A stretch of DNA of 64,000 nt from Candidatus Accumulibacter regalis (GCA_000585075.1 JEMY01000013.1:80984-144983), one strand, 5' to 3'; positions 18,956 through 29,432 are shown, counted from the first letter of the stretch. The notes: generated by a model not told the origin, from the letters alone. Numbers and translations: made by a program.

Positions 18956-19810
18956 GTGTCCGACCGTCTTGCCGTACTGGCCCAGTACCTGCTGCCCAAG
19001 CAGGCCCTCACCACCCTCGCCGGCAGCTTCGCCGGCGCACAGGCAGGCGCGCTTACCACCGGGGTCATCCGCTGGTTTGTCAAGCGTTACCGCGTCGATC
19101 TGAGCGAGGCCGCCGATGCCGACCCCGGCAGCTACAAGAGTTTCAACGACTTCTTCACGCGTGCCCTGCGTGCCGATGCGCGGCCGCTCTCCAGGGCCGA
19201 CTTTCTCTGTCCGGTCGACGGCGCGATCAGCCAGTTCGGGGGCATCGAAGGCGAGCAGATTTTTCAGGCCAAGGGGCACCACTACTCGACGACGGCGCTG
19301 GTCGGCGGCGATGCCAAACTGGCAGCCGGCTTCACCGATGGCGCTTTTGCGACGCTCTACCTCAGCCCGCGCGACTATCACCGCATCCACATGCCGGTCG
19401 GCGGACGACTGATGCGAATGATCCACGTCCCCGGCGAACTGTTCTCGGTCAATCCGGCGACCGCCCGCGGCGTACCCGGCCTGTTCGCGCGCAACGAACG
19501 CGTGGTCTGCGTTTTCGAAGGCGACTGGGGCAGCTTCGTTATGGTCCTTGTCGGCGCCACCATCGTCGGCAGCATGGCCACCGTCTGGCATGGCCGGGTC
19601 AACCCGCCGCGCAGCGGGAAGATCCGCGAATGGTCTTACGCGGGGCAGCAGATCGTGCTCGGCAAAGGAGAGGAAATGGGACGCTTCCTGCTCGGCTCAA
19701 CGGTGGTCATGCTCTTCCCCAAGGACCTGCTACGCTTCAATCCGGCCTGGGCGCCGGGCGGCGCCGTGCGCCTGGGCGAGAGCATGGGCTGCAGCGCGCA
19801 GCCGTGCTGA
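18956..19810 (+). CDS. psd: Phosphatidylserine decarboxylase proenzyme
   Basis: Makes phosphatidylethanolamine from phosphatidylserine at the inner membrane. 284 residues. The LGST motif near residue 245 is the self-cleavage site whose serine becomes the pyruvoyl group. Other conserved parts are FNDFFTRALRADARP, CPVDGAISQFG and YLSPRDYHRIHMPVGG. GTG start; the full-length family pattern begins right after it. The next gene starts seven bases downstream. Confidence 0.95.
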   Translation: MSDRLAVLAQYLLPKQALTTLAGSFAGAQAGALTTGVIRWFVKRYRVDLSEAADADPGSYKSFNDFFTRALRADARPLSRADFLCPVDGAISQFGGIEGEQIFQAKGHHYSTTALVGGDAKLAAGFTDGAFATLYLSPRDYHRIHMPVGGRLMRMIHVPGELFSVNPATARGVPGLFARNERVVCVFEGDWGSFVMVLVGATIVGSMATVWHGRVNPPRSGKIREWSYAGQQIVLGKGEEMGRFLLGSTVVMLFPKDLLRFNPAWAPGGAVRLGESMGCSAQPC

Positions 19811-19817
19811 GTCGCCG

Positions 19818-20624
19818 ATGAAGCTGCTCTCGGCATTCTCGGCATTCTCGGCATTCTCGGCATTCCCGGCGCTCGCCGCGCTCGCTCTCGCCAGCGCAGC
19901 CCCCGACGGCCTGGCGGACGCATTGCCCGCCGGCAACTGCGCGGATCCGCAAGCGGCGACCGATCTCTCGCAGTGCGATTTTTCGCGTCAGAAACTGGTC
20001 GGCAGGAACCTGCGCGGTGCACGCCTGGCGGGCGCGCGAATGGAAAGCACGGACTTCCGCCAGGCCGATCTGCGCGACGCCGACTTGCGCGGCAGCAACG
20101 CCAAGTGGGCCAACTTCAGTGCCGCCAACCTGGCCGCTGCCGACTTTCGCGAGGCGGACCTTTTTCACGCCACTTTCGACGACGCCAACCTGAGCAACGG
20201 CAATCTGCAGCGCGCCAATCTGTTCGGCGCCAACCTGATCAACGCCAAGGCCCAGGGTGCCGATTTCTCGGGGGCGTACCTCAAGGACATCCTGATGGAA
20301 GGGATCGACCTCAGCGGCGGCTCGATCCGCAACTGCAACGCCTTGCGTGGCGTCTTTTCGGATGCGCGACTGGTCGGCACCGACCTCTCCGGCGCCGACC
20401 TGACCGGCGCCGCCATGGACAGTGCCGATCTCACCAACAGCACGCTCAAGGGAACCCGCCTCGCCGGCGCGACCTTGCGCCACGCGCTCTTCAGAGGTGC
20501 CAATCTGGACTCTGCCGACTTCAGCAACGCCGACCTCTGGGACGCCAATTTCCAGCAGGCGACGAACCTCGATGATTCCGTACGCGCGGCACTGGCCGAG
20601 CCTTTCGTGGTCAGGGGACGCTGA
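19818..20624 (+). CDS. Exported pentapeptide-repeat protein
   Basis: 268 residues with a signal peptide whose hydrophobic core is built from a SAF tripeptide repeat (residues 5-16). Then come about 40 tandem A(D/N)LXX units from residue 60 to 250 (for example ADLRDADLRGSN, ANLFGANLINA), predicted to fold as a right-handed quadrilateral beta-helix. Function unknown; cytosolic members mimic DNA, but this one appears secreted. It follows psd by seven bases and could be co-transcribed. No strong ribosome site is seen, so coupling to psd is plausible. Confidence 0.85.
   Translation: MKLLSAFSAFSAFSAFPALAALALASAAPDGLADALPAGNCADPQAATDLSQCDFSRQKLVGRNLRGARLAGARMESTDFRQADLRDADLRGSNAKWANFSAANLAAADFREADLFHATFDDANLSNGNLQRANLFGANLINAKAQGADFSGAYLKDILMEGIDLSGGSIRNCNALRGVFSDARLVGTDLSGADLTGAAMDSADLTNSTLKGTRLAGATLRHALFRGANLDSADFSNADLWDANFQQATNLDDSVRAALAEPFVVRGR
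19830..19865 (+). repeat. Four tandem 9-base repeats in a signal peptide
   Basis: Unit TCGGCATTC repeated four times without error and in frame, coding for SAF units. Copy-number slippage would change signal-peptide length by three residues without shifting the frame. Confidence 0.9.
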
Positions 20625-20850
20625 ATGCTGGATGGCCTCCGGACGCCAGTTTCCCGCTTGCCCGACGCCGGCAAGCGGCCGCGTGCAGCAATTCGGGAAA
20701 AGGCGACCTTCGTTCGCTTTTTTTCCGTACGGCGGACGGGTAAACGTGACCAAGGCGCCGCCGCCCTGTGTATCCTGGACGCCGTTTGACCTGCCTGGCT
20801 TTTTTCACCACGCAGCCACGACCATCAGCCGCGGTTGACGGGAGGACGAG
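20625..20850. other. Intergenic region, no gene seen
   Basis: No coding signal. It ends in a strong GGGAGG ribosome site for the following chemoreceptor remnant. Confidence 0.4.
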
Positions 20851-21411
20851 ATGATTTTCGGAAGCCGGGAGAAAGTCCGCAGCCTTGACGCGTGCCTCGG
20901 CGAGCTCGAGACGCAGAATGAAGCACTGCCCGGGCAACTGGCGTCGGCGCCGACCGCGCACGCCGAGTCTCGGCAGGCTTCCGAGGCCACGCAGAAGCGT
21001 GGTCGGGAACTACCGCGGCTATTCCTGACCCTCGACACGGCTACCCGCGCGCGTGAAGCCGGTCGCGGTTTCGCCGTCGTTGCCGACGAAGTGCGCAAGC
21101 TCGCCGACCGAACAAGGAACGCCGAAGACTTTGCCTCGCATACCGGCTGCCGTCCGGGCCGATGGTATTATGCGGGCGACGGAAAACGCCACTGCACTCG
21201 ACTTGACGGTTACCGGGCGATCGAAACGCCGCACCGGGACGTTCACCGACATGGCCGGGCAGCCGTCGAGGCCCGTCGTACCGGCGACTTCGCGCGCGGA
21301 GTGGACGCCAGCGAGCACATGGAAACCGCCAGCAAGGCTGTGCTGCTGGGCCTCGAACGACTGGCCCAGGACGGCGAAGCGAGCCCCGATACCCTTTTCC
21401 TGAAACACTGA
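20851..21411 (+). pseudogene. Remnant of a methyl-accepting chemotaxis protein
   Basis: The ORF keeps an MCP hairpin-tip signature, GRGFAVVADEVRKLADRT (residues about 72-89), which contacts CheA/CheW in chemoreceptors. The N-terminal 50 residues look like a short coiled-coil start of a soluble receptor. The sequence after the tip loses the heptad pattern and reads as low-complexity Arg/His-rich protein until a short helical end. The family needs long helices on both sides of the tip, so this 186-residue version looks internally deleted or out of frame. GGAGG precedes the ATG, so it may still be translated. Confidence 0.55.
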
Positions 21412-21435
21412 CCCGGCATCATTTGCCGTCTTTTC

Positions 21436-22089
21436 ATGTCTGCACGCACTACCCTCACCGCAGCCCGCCACATCGTGGTCGAGGGCCCCATCGGCGCCGG
21501 CAAGACCAGTCTTGCGCGACGCCTCGGCGCGCACATCGACGCGCAACTGCTGCTCGAGCAACCCGAGCTGAACCCCTTCCTGAGCCGCTTTTACCAGGAC
21601 CAGCAGCGCTTTGCCCTGCAGACGCAACTCTTCTTCCTGTTCCAGCGCCTCGACAAGCTGCGCGATCTGGCTCAACCCGATTTCTTCACGCGCCCAGTGG
21701 TTGCGGACTACCTGCTCGAGAAAGATCCGCTGTTTGCACTGCTGACACTCAATGAAGACGACTACGGGCTGTACCGAAAAATCTACGAGCATCTGTCACC
21801 CACGGCGACGCCACCCGATCTGGTGATCTACCTGCAGGCCAACCCGGAAACGCTGATCGCCCGCGTGCGCAAGCGCGGTGTGGACATGGAGCGGCGGATC
21901 AGTGACTCCTATCTGACCGTCCTCGCGGAAAGCTATATGCGTTTTTTCCACAATTACGATGCGGCGCCGGTGATGGTCGTGAACTCGGAAAACATCAACT
22001 TCGTCGACTCAGACGACGACTTTCAACTACTCGTCAAGCGCATCGAGTTGATGCGTGGACACCGCGAGTATTTCAACCGGGGAGAGTAA
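21436..22089 (+). CDS. Deoxynucleoside kinase family protein
   Basis: 217-residue P-loop kinase of the deoxyadenosine/deoxyguanosine kinase family. Walker A EGPIGAGKTS is at residues 16-25, followed by the substrate-binding LLEQPELNPFL, VVADYLLEKD, YLQANPETLIARVRKRG and the lid-like MERRIS. Phosphorylates purine deoxynucleosides in salvage. It ends four bases before panB, so the two are probably co-transcribed; such a kinase next to panB is common in Betaproteobacteria. Confidence 0.88.
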   Translation: MSARTTLTAARHIVVEGPIGAGKTSLARRLGAHIDAQLLLEQPELNPFLSRFYQDQQRFALQTQLFFLFQRLDKLRDLAQPDFFTRPVVADYLLEKDPLFALLTLNEDDYGLYRKIYEHLSPTATPPDLVIYLQANPETLIARVRKRGVDMERRISDSYLTVLAESYMRFFHNYDAAPVMVVNSENINFVDSDDDFQLLVKRIELMRGHREYFNRGE

Positions 22090-22093
22090 ACCC

Positions 22094-22906
22094 ATGTCCA
22101 CCCATGTCGCGACGCGCAGGCGCACGCACGTCGACCTCGCCAAAATGCGTGCCGATGGCGAGAAAATCGCCATGCTCACGTGTTACGACGCGAGCTTCGC
22201 GCAGCTCTGCGACACCGCCGACGTAGATGTGCTGCTGATCGGCGACTCGCTCGGTATGGTGCTGCAAGGCCGTGATTCGACGCTGGCGGTGACGCTGGCC
22301 GACGTCGCCTACCACACGGCGTGTGTCGTGCGCGGCAGCCATCGTCCGATGATCATCGCCGACATGCCCTTCGGCAGCTTCCAGGAAAGCCCGCAGCAGG
22401 CGCTGCGCAACGCCGTCCCTCTGGTTGCCAGTGGCGCACAGATGGTCAAGATCGAAGGCGGCGCCGAGATGGCCGAAACGACGCGCTTCCTGAGCAGCAG
22501 AGGCATTCCGGTCTGCGGCCACGTCGGGCTCACCCCGCAGTCGGTACACCAGATCGGCGGCTATCGCGTCCAGGGCAGAGACAATTCCGGAGCCGTCCGG
22601 CTGCTGGCCGACGCGCTCGCCCAGCAGGAAGCCGGTGCAACGCTGATCGTTCTCGAGGCCATCCCCGAGGCGCTGGCCGCTGAAGTCACTTCCAGCCTCG
22701 CCATCCCGACCATCGGCATCGGTGCCAGCCGCGAATGCTCGGGGCAGGTGCTGGTCCTGCACGACATGCTCGACATCTCGACCGGCAGGAAGGCACGCTT
22801 CGTCAGGAACTTCATGGCTGGCGAGACGACGATCGCCGGGGCCATCGTCGCCTACGTTGCCGCGGTCAAGAACGGCAGTTTTCCGGGGCCCGAGCACTGC
22901 TACTGA
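22094..22906 (+). CDS. panB: 3-methyl-2-oxobutanoate hydroxymethyltransferase
   Basis: First committed step of pantothenate synthesis: adds a hydroxymethyl group from 5,10-methylene-THF to 2-oxoisovalerate. 270 residues from ATG 22094, with GGAGAG before it. Motifs: MLTCYDASFAQL, LLIGDSLGMVLQG, GSFQESPQQALRNA, VCGHVGLTPQSVHQIGGY and IGIGASRECSGQVLVLHDM. Upstream in-frame codons overlap the kinase gene and are not conserved. Confidence 0.97.
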   Translation: MSTHVATRRRTHVDLAKMRADGEKIAMLTCYDASFAQLCDTADVDVLLIGDSLGMVLQGRDSTLAVTLADVAYHTACVVRGSHRPMIIADMPFGSFQESPQQALRNAVPLVASGAQMVKIEGGAEMAETTRFLSSRGIPVCGHVGLTPQSVHQIGGYRVQGRDNSGAVRLLADALAQQEAGATLIVLEAIPEALAAEVTSSLAIPTIGIGASRECSGQVLVLHDMLDISTGRKARFVRNFMAGETTIAGAIVAYVAAVKNGSFPGPEHCY

Positions 22907-22924
22907 CGGCACGCCTGCCAGTGA

Positions 22925-23854
<930 letters not shown>

Positions 23855-23889
23855 GCCCTTCCCCCTTTAACTCAAAACCCGGTGATTCC

Positions 23890-24273
23890 ATGCAGAGGAC
23901 AATGCTGAAGTCGAAGCTGCACCGCGTCAGCACCACACACGCCGAGCTCCACTATGAAGGTTCTTGCGCCATTGACGAGGACCTTCTGGATGCGGCGAAT
24001 ATCCGTGAGTACGAACAGATCGACATCTGGAACGTCAACAACGGCGAGCGGTTCACGACCTACAGCCTGCGTGCCGAGCGCGGCTCTGGTGTCATCTCGG
24101 TGAATGGTTCCGCTGCACGCCGTGCCGCGCCGGGCGACATCCTGATCATCGCCAGCTTCGCGCTGTATAACGAAGTCGAGCTGGCCAAGTACGCGCCGAA
24201 ACTGATTTACGTGGACACCCAGAACCGCATCGTCCGCACCGCCGGCATGATTCCGACGCAGGCAGCTGCCTGA
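23890..24273 (+). CDS. panD: Aspartate 1-decarboxylase proenzyme
   Basis: Pyruvoyl enzyme making beta-alanine from aspartate for PanC. 127 residues, the normal size. The self-processing Gly-Ser pair lies in YEGSCAID (residues 22-29); [17 protein letters not shown] and PKLIYVD are conserved. Has its own promoter overlapping the end of panC and a strong terminator, so beta-alanine supply can be set apart from panBC. Confidence 0.96.
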   Translation: MQRTMLKSKLHRVSTTHAELHYEGSCAIDEDLLDAANIREYEQIDIWNVNNGERFTTYSLRAERGSGVISVNGSAARRAAPGDILIIASFALYNEVELAKYAPKLIYVDTQNRIVRTAGMIPTQAAA

Positions 24274-24296
24274 GCGGCGAGTCATCTGCTGCAGTG

Positions 24297-24331
24297 AAAA
24301 AAAAGCCGCGACCGAGTCGCGGCTTTTTTTG
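24297..24331 (+). terminator. Rho-independent terminator after panD
   Basis: 11-bp stem with arms AAAAGCCGCGA and TCGCGGCTTTT and a 5-base loop, with A and T runs beyond. Separates panD from the convergent NYN gene and may serve both. Confidence 0.9.
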
Positions 24332-24430
24332 TTCAGGCGCTCGTCGGGAGCGCATTATTGACCGTTCGCACCCTGCACGGCGTCGTCAAGGCGTGCCCGG
24401 CTTGGCGGGCGGCCTCGCGCCGCCTGGTCA

Positions 24431-25957
24431 TCACGCCGTTTCCGGCCCAGCCTTGGGCTTGCGCGGCCGACGTGGCCGCGGCGCCGGCTTCTTGACCGGC
24501 GCCAGCTCCGTCGCATCGCTGCTGGCCGTGGCCGCGGCCGTTTCGACAACGACCACAGTCGACCCCGACTCCAGCGCCGGCTCGGGAGAAGGTTGCGCAC
24601 CTGGCTCAGCAGACGCGGCAACACTGGCAACCGTTTTTGCAGCGGTCCGGCGGCGCCCCGGAGTACGTGGTCTAGCGGCCGGCTGGCGATCCTCGCTGTC
24701 CCGACCGGGACTCCCGGCCGCGCTGGCCACGTCGACCGGCGGTAGCGACGCCGAGGCGTCTGGCGACACAAGAGGTTCGGGCGCTGACGACGATTGCCGC
24801 GCATCTGCGCCTTCCGCGGACGCCGACACCTGTGGCGCTGCGGGTAGCACCGGCGCATCGACGGAGTCTGCGCCGGCAGCAGCGTCTTCCCGACCCTGAC
24901 CGTCAGCACTTTCCCCACCGTCATCCGTGGCAGCGGCCTCTTCCTTGCCCGCCTTCGGCTCACGCTCCCGCTTGGCACCTTTCTCGCCACCCTTTCGGCG
25001 GCCCTGCCCCTTGCGCCGCCCAGCCGCCTGCTCGCCCTGTTCATCGACGCTTGTTGCGCCGTCCACGGGCACTGCCGGCACCGCCGGCGGCAAGCCCTCG
25101 ACGCCGAGCTCGGCGGGTGCTTCAGCGGCAGCGTCACCGCCGTTGCTGCGATAGACGTAAGTGCCCGACTTTTCGTCACGACCAATGACCAGCAGCCCGC
25201 GCTTCTGCGCTTCTTCGAGCAGGTTGCCAAAAACCCGGAAACCGTAGTACGACTCGTTGAAATCGGGCTTGCGCCGCTTGATCGCTTCCTTGAGCATCGA
25301 CGCCCAGATCTTGCCGCTGTCACCACGCTCGCCGATCAGGGCGTCGAAGGTCGCCACGGCCAGCTCGACGGCCTTGCTGCGGCGCGCCTCGAGTTCCGCC
25401 CTGCGTTGCGCATCCTCCTCCGGCGAGCGCCTGACTACCGGCTGGGCTTCCTTCGAGTCGCGCCGCGCCGAGCGCTGAATCTCGCGCACCAGGTCGTCGT
25501 AGAAAATGAACTCGTCGCAATTGGCGATCAGGAGATCCGAGGTTGACTGCTTGACGCCAACACCAATTACATATTTCGCGTTCTCGCGCAGCTTGGAAAC
25601 CAGCGGCGAGAAATCCGAGTCACCACTGATTATGACAAAGGTGTCGACGTGCGATTTGGTGTAACAGAGGTCGAGGGCATCGACGACCAGGCGAATATCG
25701 GCTGAATTCTTGCCCGATTGACGCAGGTGCGGAATCTCGATCAGCTCGAAGTTCGCCTCGTGCATCGCGGCCTTGAAGCCCTTGTATCTCTCCCAGTCGC
25801 AATAGGCTTTCTTGACGACGATACTGCCCTTGAGCAACAGGCGTTCGAGGACCGGCTTGATATCGAACTTGTCGTAGTTTGCATCGCGAACACCGAGGGC
25901 GACGTTCTCGAAGTCACAATAAAGCGCCATGATGGCGGTTTCGGGCGCGACGGCCAT
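24431..25957 (-). CDS. NYN-domain (PIN-like) protein with OST-HTH/LOTUS-like domain and disordered tail
   Basis: 508 residues. Residues 10-165 form a LabA/NYN fold: YCDFENVALG, KNSADIRLVVDALDL and ISGDSDFSPLV supply the acidic residues of a metal-dependent RNase-like site. Residues about 205-285 (AVATFDALIGERGDSGKIWASML ... YYGFRVFGNLLEEAQKRGLL) look like the OST-HTH/LOTUS RNA-binding domain often attached to NYN. The remaining 220 residues are Ala/Pro/Arg/Lys/Glu-rich and probably disordered, ending in a basic RPRRPRKPK segment. Likely an RNA-processing factor; no target is known. GGAG lies ten bases before the ATG; an ATG nine codons in is an alternative. Confidence 0.82.
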   Translation of the reverse strand: MAVAPETAIMALYCDFENVALGVRDANYDKFDIKPVLERLLLKGSIVVKKAYCDWERYKGFKAAMHEANFELIEIPHLRQSGKNSADIRLVVDALDLCYTKSHVDTFVIISGDSDFSPLVSKLRENAKYVIGVGVKQSTSDLLIANCDEFIFYDDLVREIQRSARRDSKEAQPVVRRSPEEDAQRRAELEARRSKAVELAVATFDALIGERGDSGKIWASMLKEAIKRRKPDFNESYYGFRVFGNLLEEAQKRGLLVIGRDEKSGTYVYRSNGGDAAAEAPAELGVEGLPPAVPAVPVDGATSVDEQGEQAAGRRKGQGRRKGGEKGAKREREPKAGKEEAAATDDGGESADGQGREDAAAGADSVDAPVLPAAPQVSASAEGADARQSSSAPEPLVSPDASASLPPVDVASAAGSPGRDSEDRQPAARPRTPGRRRTAAKTVASVAASAEPGAQPSPEPALESGSTVVVVETAAATASSDATELAPVKKPAPRPRRPRKPKAGPETA

Positions 25958-26366
25958 GATTTTGTTTCTCCAGTGATTGCGGCGCTACGCCTGAGCGTGG
26001 CGGCTTGAGGGTCTGATCGGAAAGCGCGAGGAAGTCGAGAGGGACTGGCCACAACACACGCGGCCAGCACGGAACGATCGACCGACTGTCAGGAAATGAT
26101 CCGGGGCGCGACTTTCAGACGGCAGGTTCAAGAGACTCGGGATCCAGAGCCCATTCGCGATGGTAAACAATTGCCTGCAGGAAGCAAGGAAAGTCTTTCT
26201 CAGGCGACGCCGATGGCGGGATCTGCCGTGAAGTCGTACCATTGCCGCTCGAACTCGCGCAGCCCGGCGCGCGAACCGGGATCGCTCCGTCGCCAACGCC
26301 GACCCGCTGCGACCAAATCCGGTACCGTCGGTGGCGACAAACGATCTCCAAGAAGAAGGGAACACC
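25958..26366. other. Divergent intergenic region
   Basis: 409 bases between the divergent NYN and patatin genes. No gene-like ORF. It must hold both promoters, but no convincing hexamer pairs were found. AAGGGA at about 26357 is the ribosome site of the patatin gene. Confidence 0.4.
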
Positions 26367-27233
26367 ATGATGCGTCAGCTGCTGCTTATTGTTGCCCTTG
26401 CCACGCTCGCCGTCAGCGGCTGCGCGAGCAAGCCCACGGTCCAGACCACCGGCAAGCCGGTCAAGCTGGCCCTGGCGCTTGGCGGCGGTGCGGCGCGCGG
26501 TTTTGCCCACGTCGGCGTGATCAAGGCCCTGGAAAGCCAGGGTATCGTGCCGGATATCGTCGTCGGCACCAGCGCCGGCGCCGTCGTCGGCGCGCTCTAC
26601 GCTGCCGGCAACGGCGGTTTCGAACTGCAGAAGCTCGCACACCGCCTCGACGAAACGAAAATCAGCGACTGGTCGCTGCCCGACCGCGGCGTGCTGAAGG
26701 GAGATTCCTTGCAGCAGTTCATCAATGACGCGGTCGGCCAGCGTCCGCTGGAGGCCCTGAACAAGCCTTTCGGGGCGGTCGCCACCGACCTGCGCAACGG
26801 CGACAGCGTCGTCTTTCGCACCGGCAACACGGGCATGGCGGTACGTGCTTCGGCGACCGTCCCCGGAATCTTCCAGCCGGTACGCATCAACGGCCGGGAA
26901 TACGTCGATGGCGGTCTGAGCAGCCTGATTCCGGTGCGCGCGGCGCGCGAAATGGGCGCCGACGTGGTCATCGCCGTCGACATCTCGGCGCGCCCCGGTA
27001 ACCAGCCGGTACGCAGCACCTTCGACATTCTCATGCAGACTTTCACCATCATGGGCCAGAGCCTCGCCCGCTACGAGCTCCAGGAGGCCGACGTGGTGAT
27101 TCGTCCACAAGTCGGCGCCGTCGGCTCGACCGAGTTCCAGGCGCGCCACGACGCCATCCTGGAAGGCGAAAAAGCGGCGCAGGCGGCACTGCCGAAGATT
27201 CGCGAAGCGTTGAAGAAAGCGGGCCGCAGCTGA
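26367..27233 (+). CDS. Patatin-like phospholipase lipoprotein (RssA-like)
   Basis: 288-residue serine acyl hydrolase with a lipoprotein signal (lipobox AVSGC, residues 15-19). The oxyanion loop GGGAARGFAHVGV, nucleophile elbow GTSAG and catalytic Asp in DGGLSSLIP form the Ser-Asp dyad of patatins. Probably anchored in the periplasm and acting on membrane lipids. Start chosen at 26367 because AAGGGA precedes it and it yields the signal peptide directly. Convergent with uup, 23 bases apart. Confidence 0.9.
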   Translation: MMRQLLLIVALATLAVSGCASKPTVQTTGKPVKLALALGGGAARGFAHVGVIKALESQGIVPDIVVGTSAGAVVGALYAAGNGGFELQKLAHRLDETKISDWSLPDRGVLKGDSLQQFINDAVGQRPLEALNKPFGAVATDLRNGDSVVFRTGNTGMAVRASATVPGIFQPVRINGREYVDGGLSSLIPVRAAREMGADVVIAVDISARPGNQPVRSTFDILMQTFTIMGQSLARYELQEADVVIRPQVGAVGSTEFQARHDAILEGEKAAQAALPKIREALKKAGRS

Positions 27234-27256
27234 GCCTCTCGACGAACCGCCCAGCC

Positions 27257-29179
27257 CTACCCTTCTAGCGCCTCCCAGCGTTCGAGCAAGCGCAGCAGCT
27301 GATCGTCGATTTCGCTCAGCCGAGCGGCCAGCCGCTGTGCTTCGTCGGGCTGTTCCCGGTAGAGGTCAGCGTCGGCCAGGCGTTCGCCGACGGCCTTCTG
27401 CTCGTTTTCCAGCGCGCTGATCCGCTGCGGCAACTCCTCCAGTTCGCGCGCTTCCTTCCACGACAGCTTGCTGCCGCCCGGTTTTTGAGCAGCCGCCCTG
27501 GCGCTGGCTACGGTCTCGGCCGCGCGCGCGTCGCTGCGCTTGCCGCTGCTCGCCGCCAGCGCCTCGTCACGCAACCACGCCGCCTGATAGTCGGCCCAGT
27601 CCTGATAGCCACCGGCGTACTCGCGCCAGACACCGTCGCCGTCCGAGGCGATGGTCTGGGTCACCACGTTGTCGATGAACGCCCGGTCGTGGCTGACCAG
27701 GAACAGCGTGCCGCTGTACTCCTGCAGCAACTCCTCGAGGAGTTCCAGCGTCTCGATGTCGAGGTCGTTGGTCGGCTCGTCGAGCACCAGGACGTTCGCC
27801 GGCCGCGCAAAAAGCCGTGCCAGCAGCAGGCGGTTGCGTTCGCCACCGGACAGCGAGCTGACCAGCGAACGCGCGCGCTGTGGCGCAAAGAGGAAATCGC
27901 CGAGGTAGCTGATCACGTGCTTCCGCTGGTTGCCGATCTCGACGAAGTCCGAGCCCGGCGAGATCACGTCGATCAGGGTTGCCTCGTCGTCGAGCGCGCT
28001 GCGGAACTGGTCGAAGTAGGCCACCTCCACCTTCGTCCCCAGGTACACCTTGCCCTGGTCGGGTGCCAGCTCGCCGAGAATCAGGCGCAACAGGGTCGTC
28101 TTGCCGGCGCCGTTCGGGCCGATGACGCCGATCTTGTCGCCACGCTGCAGGCGACACGAGAAATCCCGCACCACCGCCTTCTCGCCGTAGCTCTTGCTGA
28201 CGTGCTCGAGCGCCGCCACCAGCTTGCCGCTCTTCACCCCTGCATCGAGCGCCAACTCGACCTTGCCCTGGCGCTCGCGTCTCGCCGCCCGGTCACGCCG
28301 CAGCTGTTCCAGTCGCAACACACGTCCCTCGTTGCGCGTGCGCCGAGCCTTGATGCCCTGGCGAATCCAGACTTCCTCCTGGGCCAGGAATTTGTCCGAG
28401 CGGGCATTATTCACCGCCTCGTCGTGCAGCATTGCTTCCTTGCGCGACTGGTACTCGCTGAAGCTGCCCGGACAGGAAAGCAGGCGGCCACGGTCGAGTT
28501 CGACGATACGCGTCGCCACGCGCTCGAGAAAGCGGCGATCGTGAGTGATGAAGGCCAGCGTCACCCCCGACGAGACGAGCATTTCCTCCAGCCACTCGAT
28601 GGCGCCGATGTCCAGGTGGTTGGTCGGCTCGTCGAGCAGCAACAGCTCAGGCGAAACGGCGAGCGCCTGGGCCAGCGCCAGGCGCTTCTTCTGGCCGCCG
28701 GAAAGTGTTCCCACCAGCGCGTCGGCGTCGAGCGAAAAGCGCTGGATGACGCGCTCGGCCTGCGCCTCGAACGACCAGGCATCGCGTGCTTCGAGCTCCG
28801 TCTGCAGGACCTGCATGCGCTCAAGCAGCGCGTCGTGATCGGCATCGGCTTCACCCAGTGCGTGCGATACCGCGTGGTACTCGGCGAGCAGCGCCGACAG
28901 ATCACCCATGCCGGCAACCACCGCCTCGAAAACCGTCAACGCTGCGTCAAACGGTGGTTCCTGTGGAACGTAACCGACGCGCAGACCCGGCTGCCGCCAC
29001 ACCGTCCCGTCGTCAAGAGCGCCGGTGCCCGCCAGCGCGCAGAGCAGCGAGGACTTTCCGGTGCCGTTGCGACCGATCAGCGCCACCCGTTCGCCAGGGT
29101 CGAGCTGGAATTCGGCGTGATCGAGAAGCGGCACGTGGCCAAAGGCAAGCGAGGCGTCGGAGAGGATCAGGTACGGCAT
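27257..29179 (-). CDS. uup: ABC-F ATPase Uup
   Basis: 640-residue cytosolic ATPase with two ABC cassettes: Walker A GRNGTGKSSLL with LSGGQKKRLALAQAL and LLLDEPTNHLD, then GPNGAGKTTLL with LSGGERNRLLLARLF and LVLDEPTNDLD. A C-terminal coiled-coil (last 80 residues, WKEARELEELPQRISALE) is the Uup DNA-binding arm. Uup is linked to ribosome function and to replication and transposon-excision phenotypes. No membrane segments. The start is MPYLILSDASL; the longer ORF start adds unconserved residues. Confidence 0.93.
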   Translation of the reverse strand: MPYLILSDASLAFGHVPLLDHAEFQLDPGERVALIGRNGTGKSSLLCALAGTGALDDGTVWRQPGLRVGYVPQEPPFDAALTVFEAVVAGMGDLSALLAEYHAVSHALGEADADHDALLERMQVLQTELEARDAWSFEAQAERVIQRFSLDADALVGTLSGGQKKRLALAQALAVSPELLLLDEPTNHLDIGAIEWLEEMLVSSGVTLAFITHDRRFLERVATRIVELDRGRLLSCPGSFSEYQSRKEAMLHDEAVNNARSDKFLAQEEVWIRQGIKARRTRNEGRVLRLEQLRRDRAARRERQGKVELALDAGVKSGKLVAALEHVSKSYGEKAVVRDFSCRLQRGDKIGVIGPNGAGKTTLLRLILGELAPDQGKVYLGTKVEVAYFDQFRSALDDEATLIDVISPGSDFVEIGNQRKHVISYLGDFLFAPQRARSLVSSLSGGERNRLLLARLFARPANVLVLDEPTNDLDIETLELLEELLQEYSGTLFLVSHDRAFIDNVVTQTIASDGDGVWREYAGGYQDWADYQAAWLRDEALAASSGKRSDARAAETVASARAAAQKPGGSKLSWKEARELEELPQRISALENEQKAVGERLADADLYREQPDEAQRLAARLSEIDDQLLRLLERWEALEG

Positions 29180-29393
29180 GAGGGCGGATAGCTTTCCTGT
29201 GGGGGGTGCTGCGCAAAAAAACGCGCGCTGGCCGGAGCCGAGAACCCGGTGACCATCGGGAGCGCACGGCAAGAGCGCGCGATTTTACTCCGATGCGTGC
29301 CCGGGCAGGTCCGAATCGGGCCACGGCGGTGCACGCGGGTCGCGCACCACGACGCGCCGGGCTCGCGCATCCGCCTTCGAATCCGCAGTCGAA

Positions 29394-29422
29394 TTGGCGA
29401 AATCAAAGGCAGCGGCTACAAT
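29394..29422 (+). promoter_or_regulatory. Promoter of tRNA-Arg
   Basis: -35 TTGGCG (29394-29399), 17-base spacer, -10 TACAAT (29417-29422); the tRNA starts 11 bases after the -10 box. Confidence 0.8.
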
Positions 29423-29432
29423 AGCCGCCCCT

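Noticed and set aside
27485..29191. 568-codon plus-strand frame
   Set aside because: Antisense to uup.
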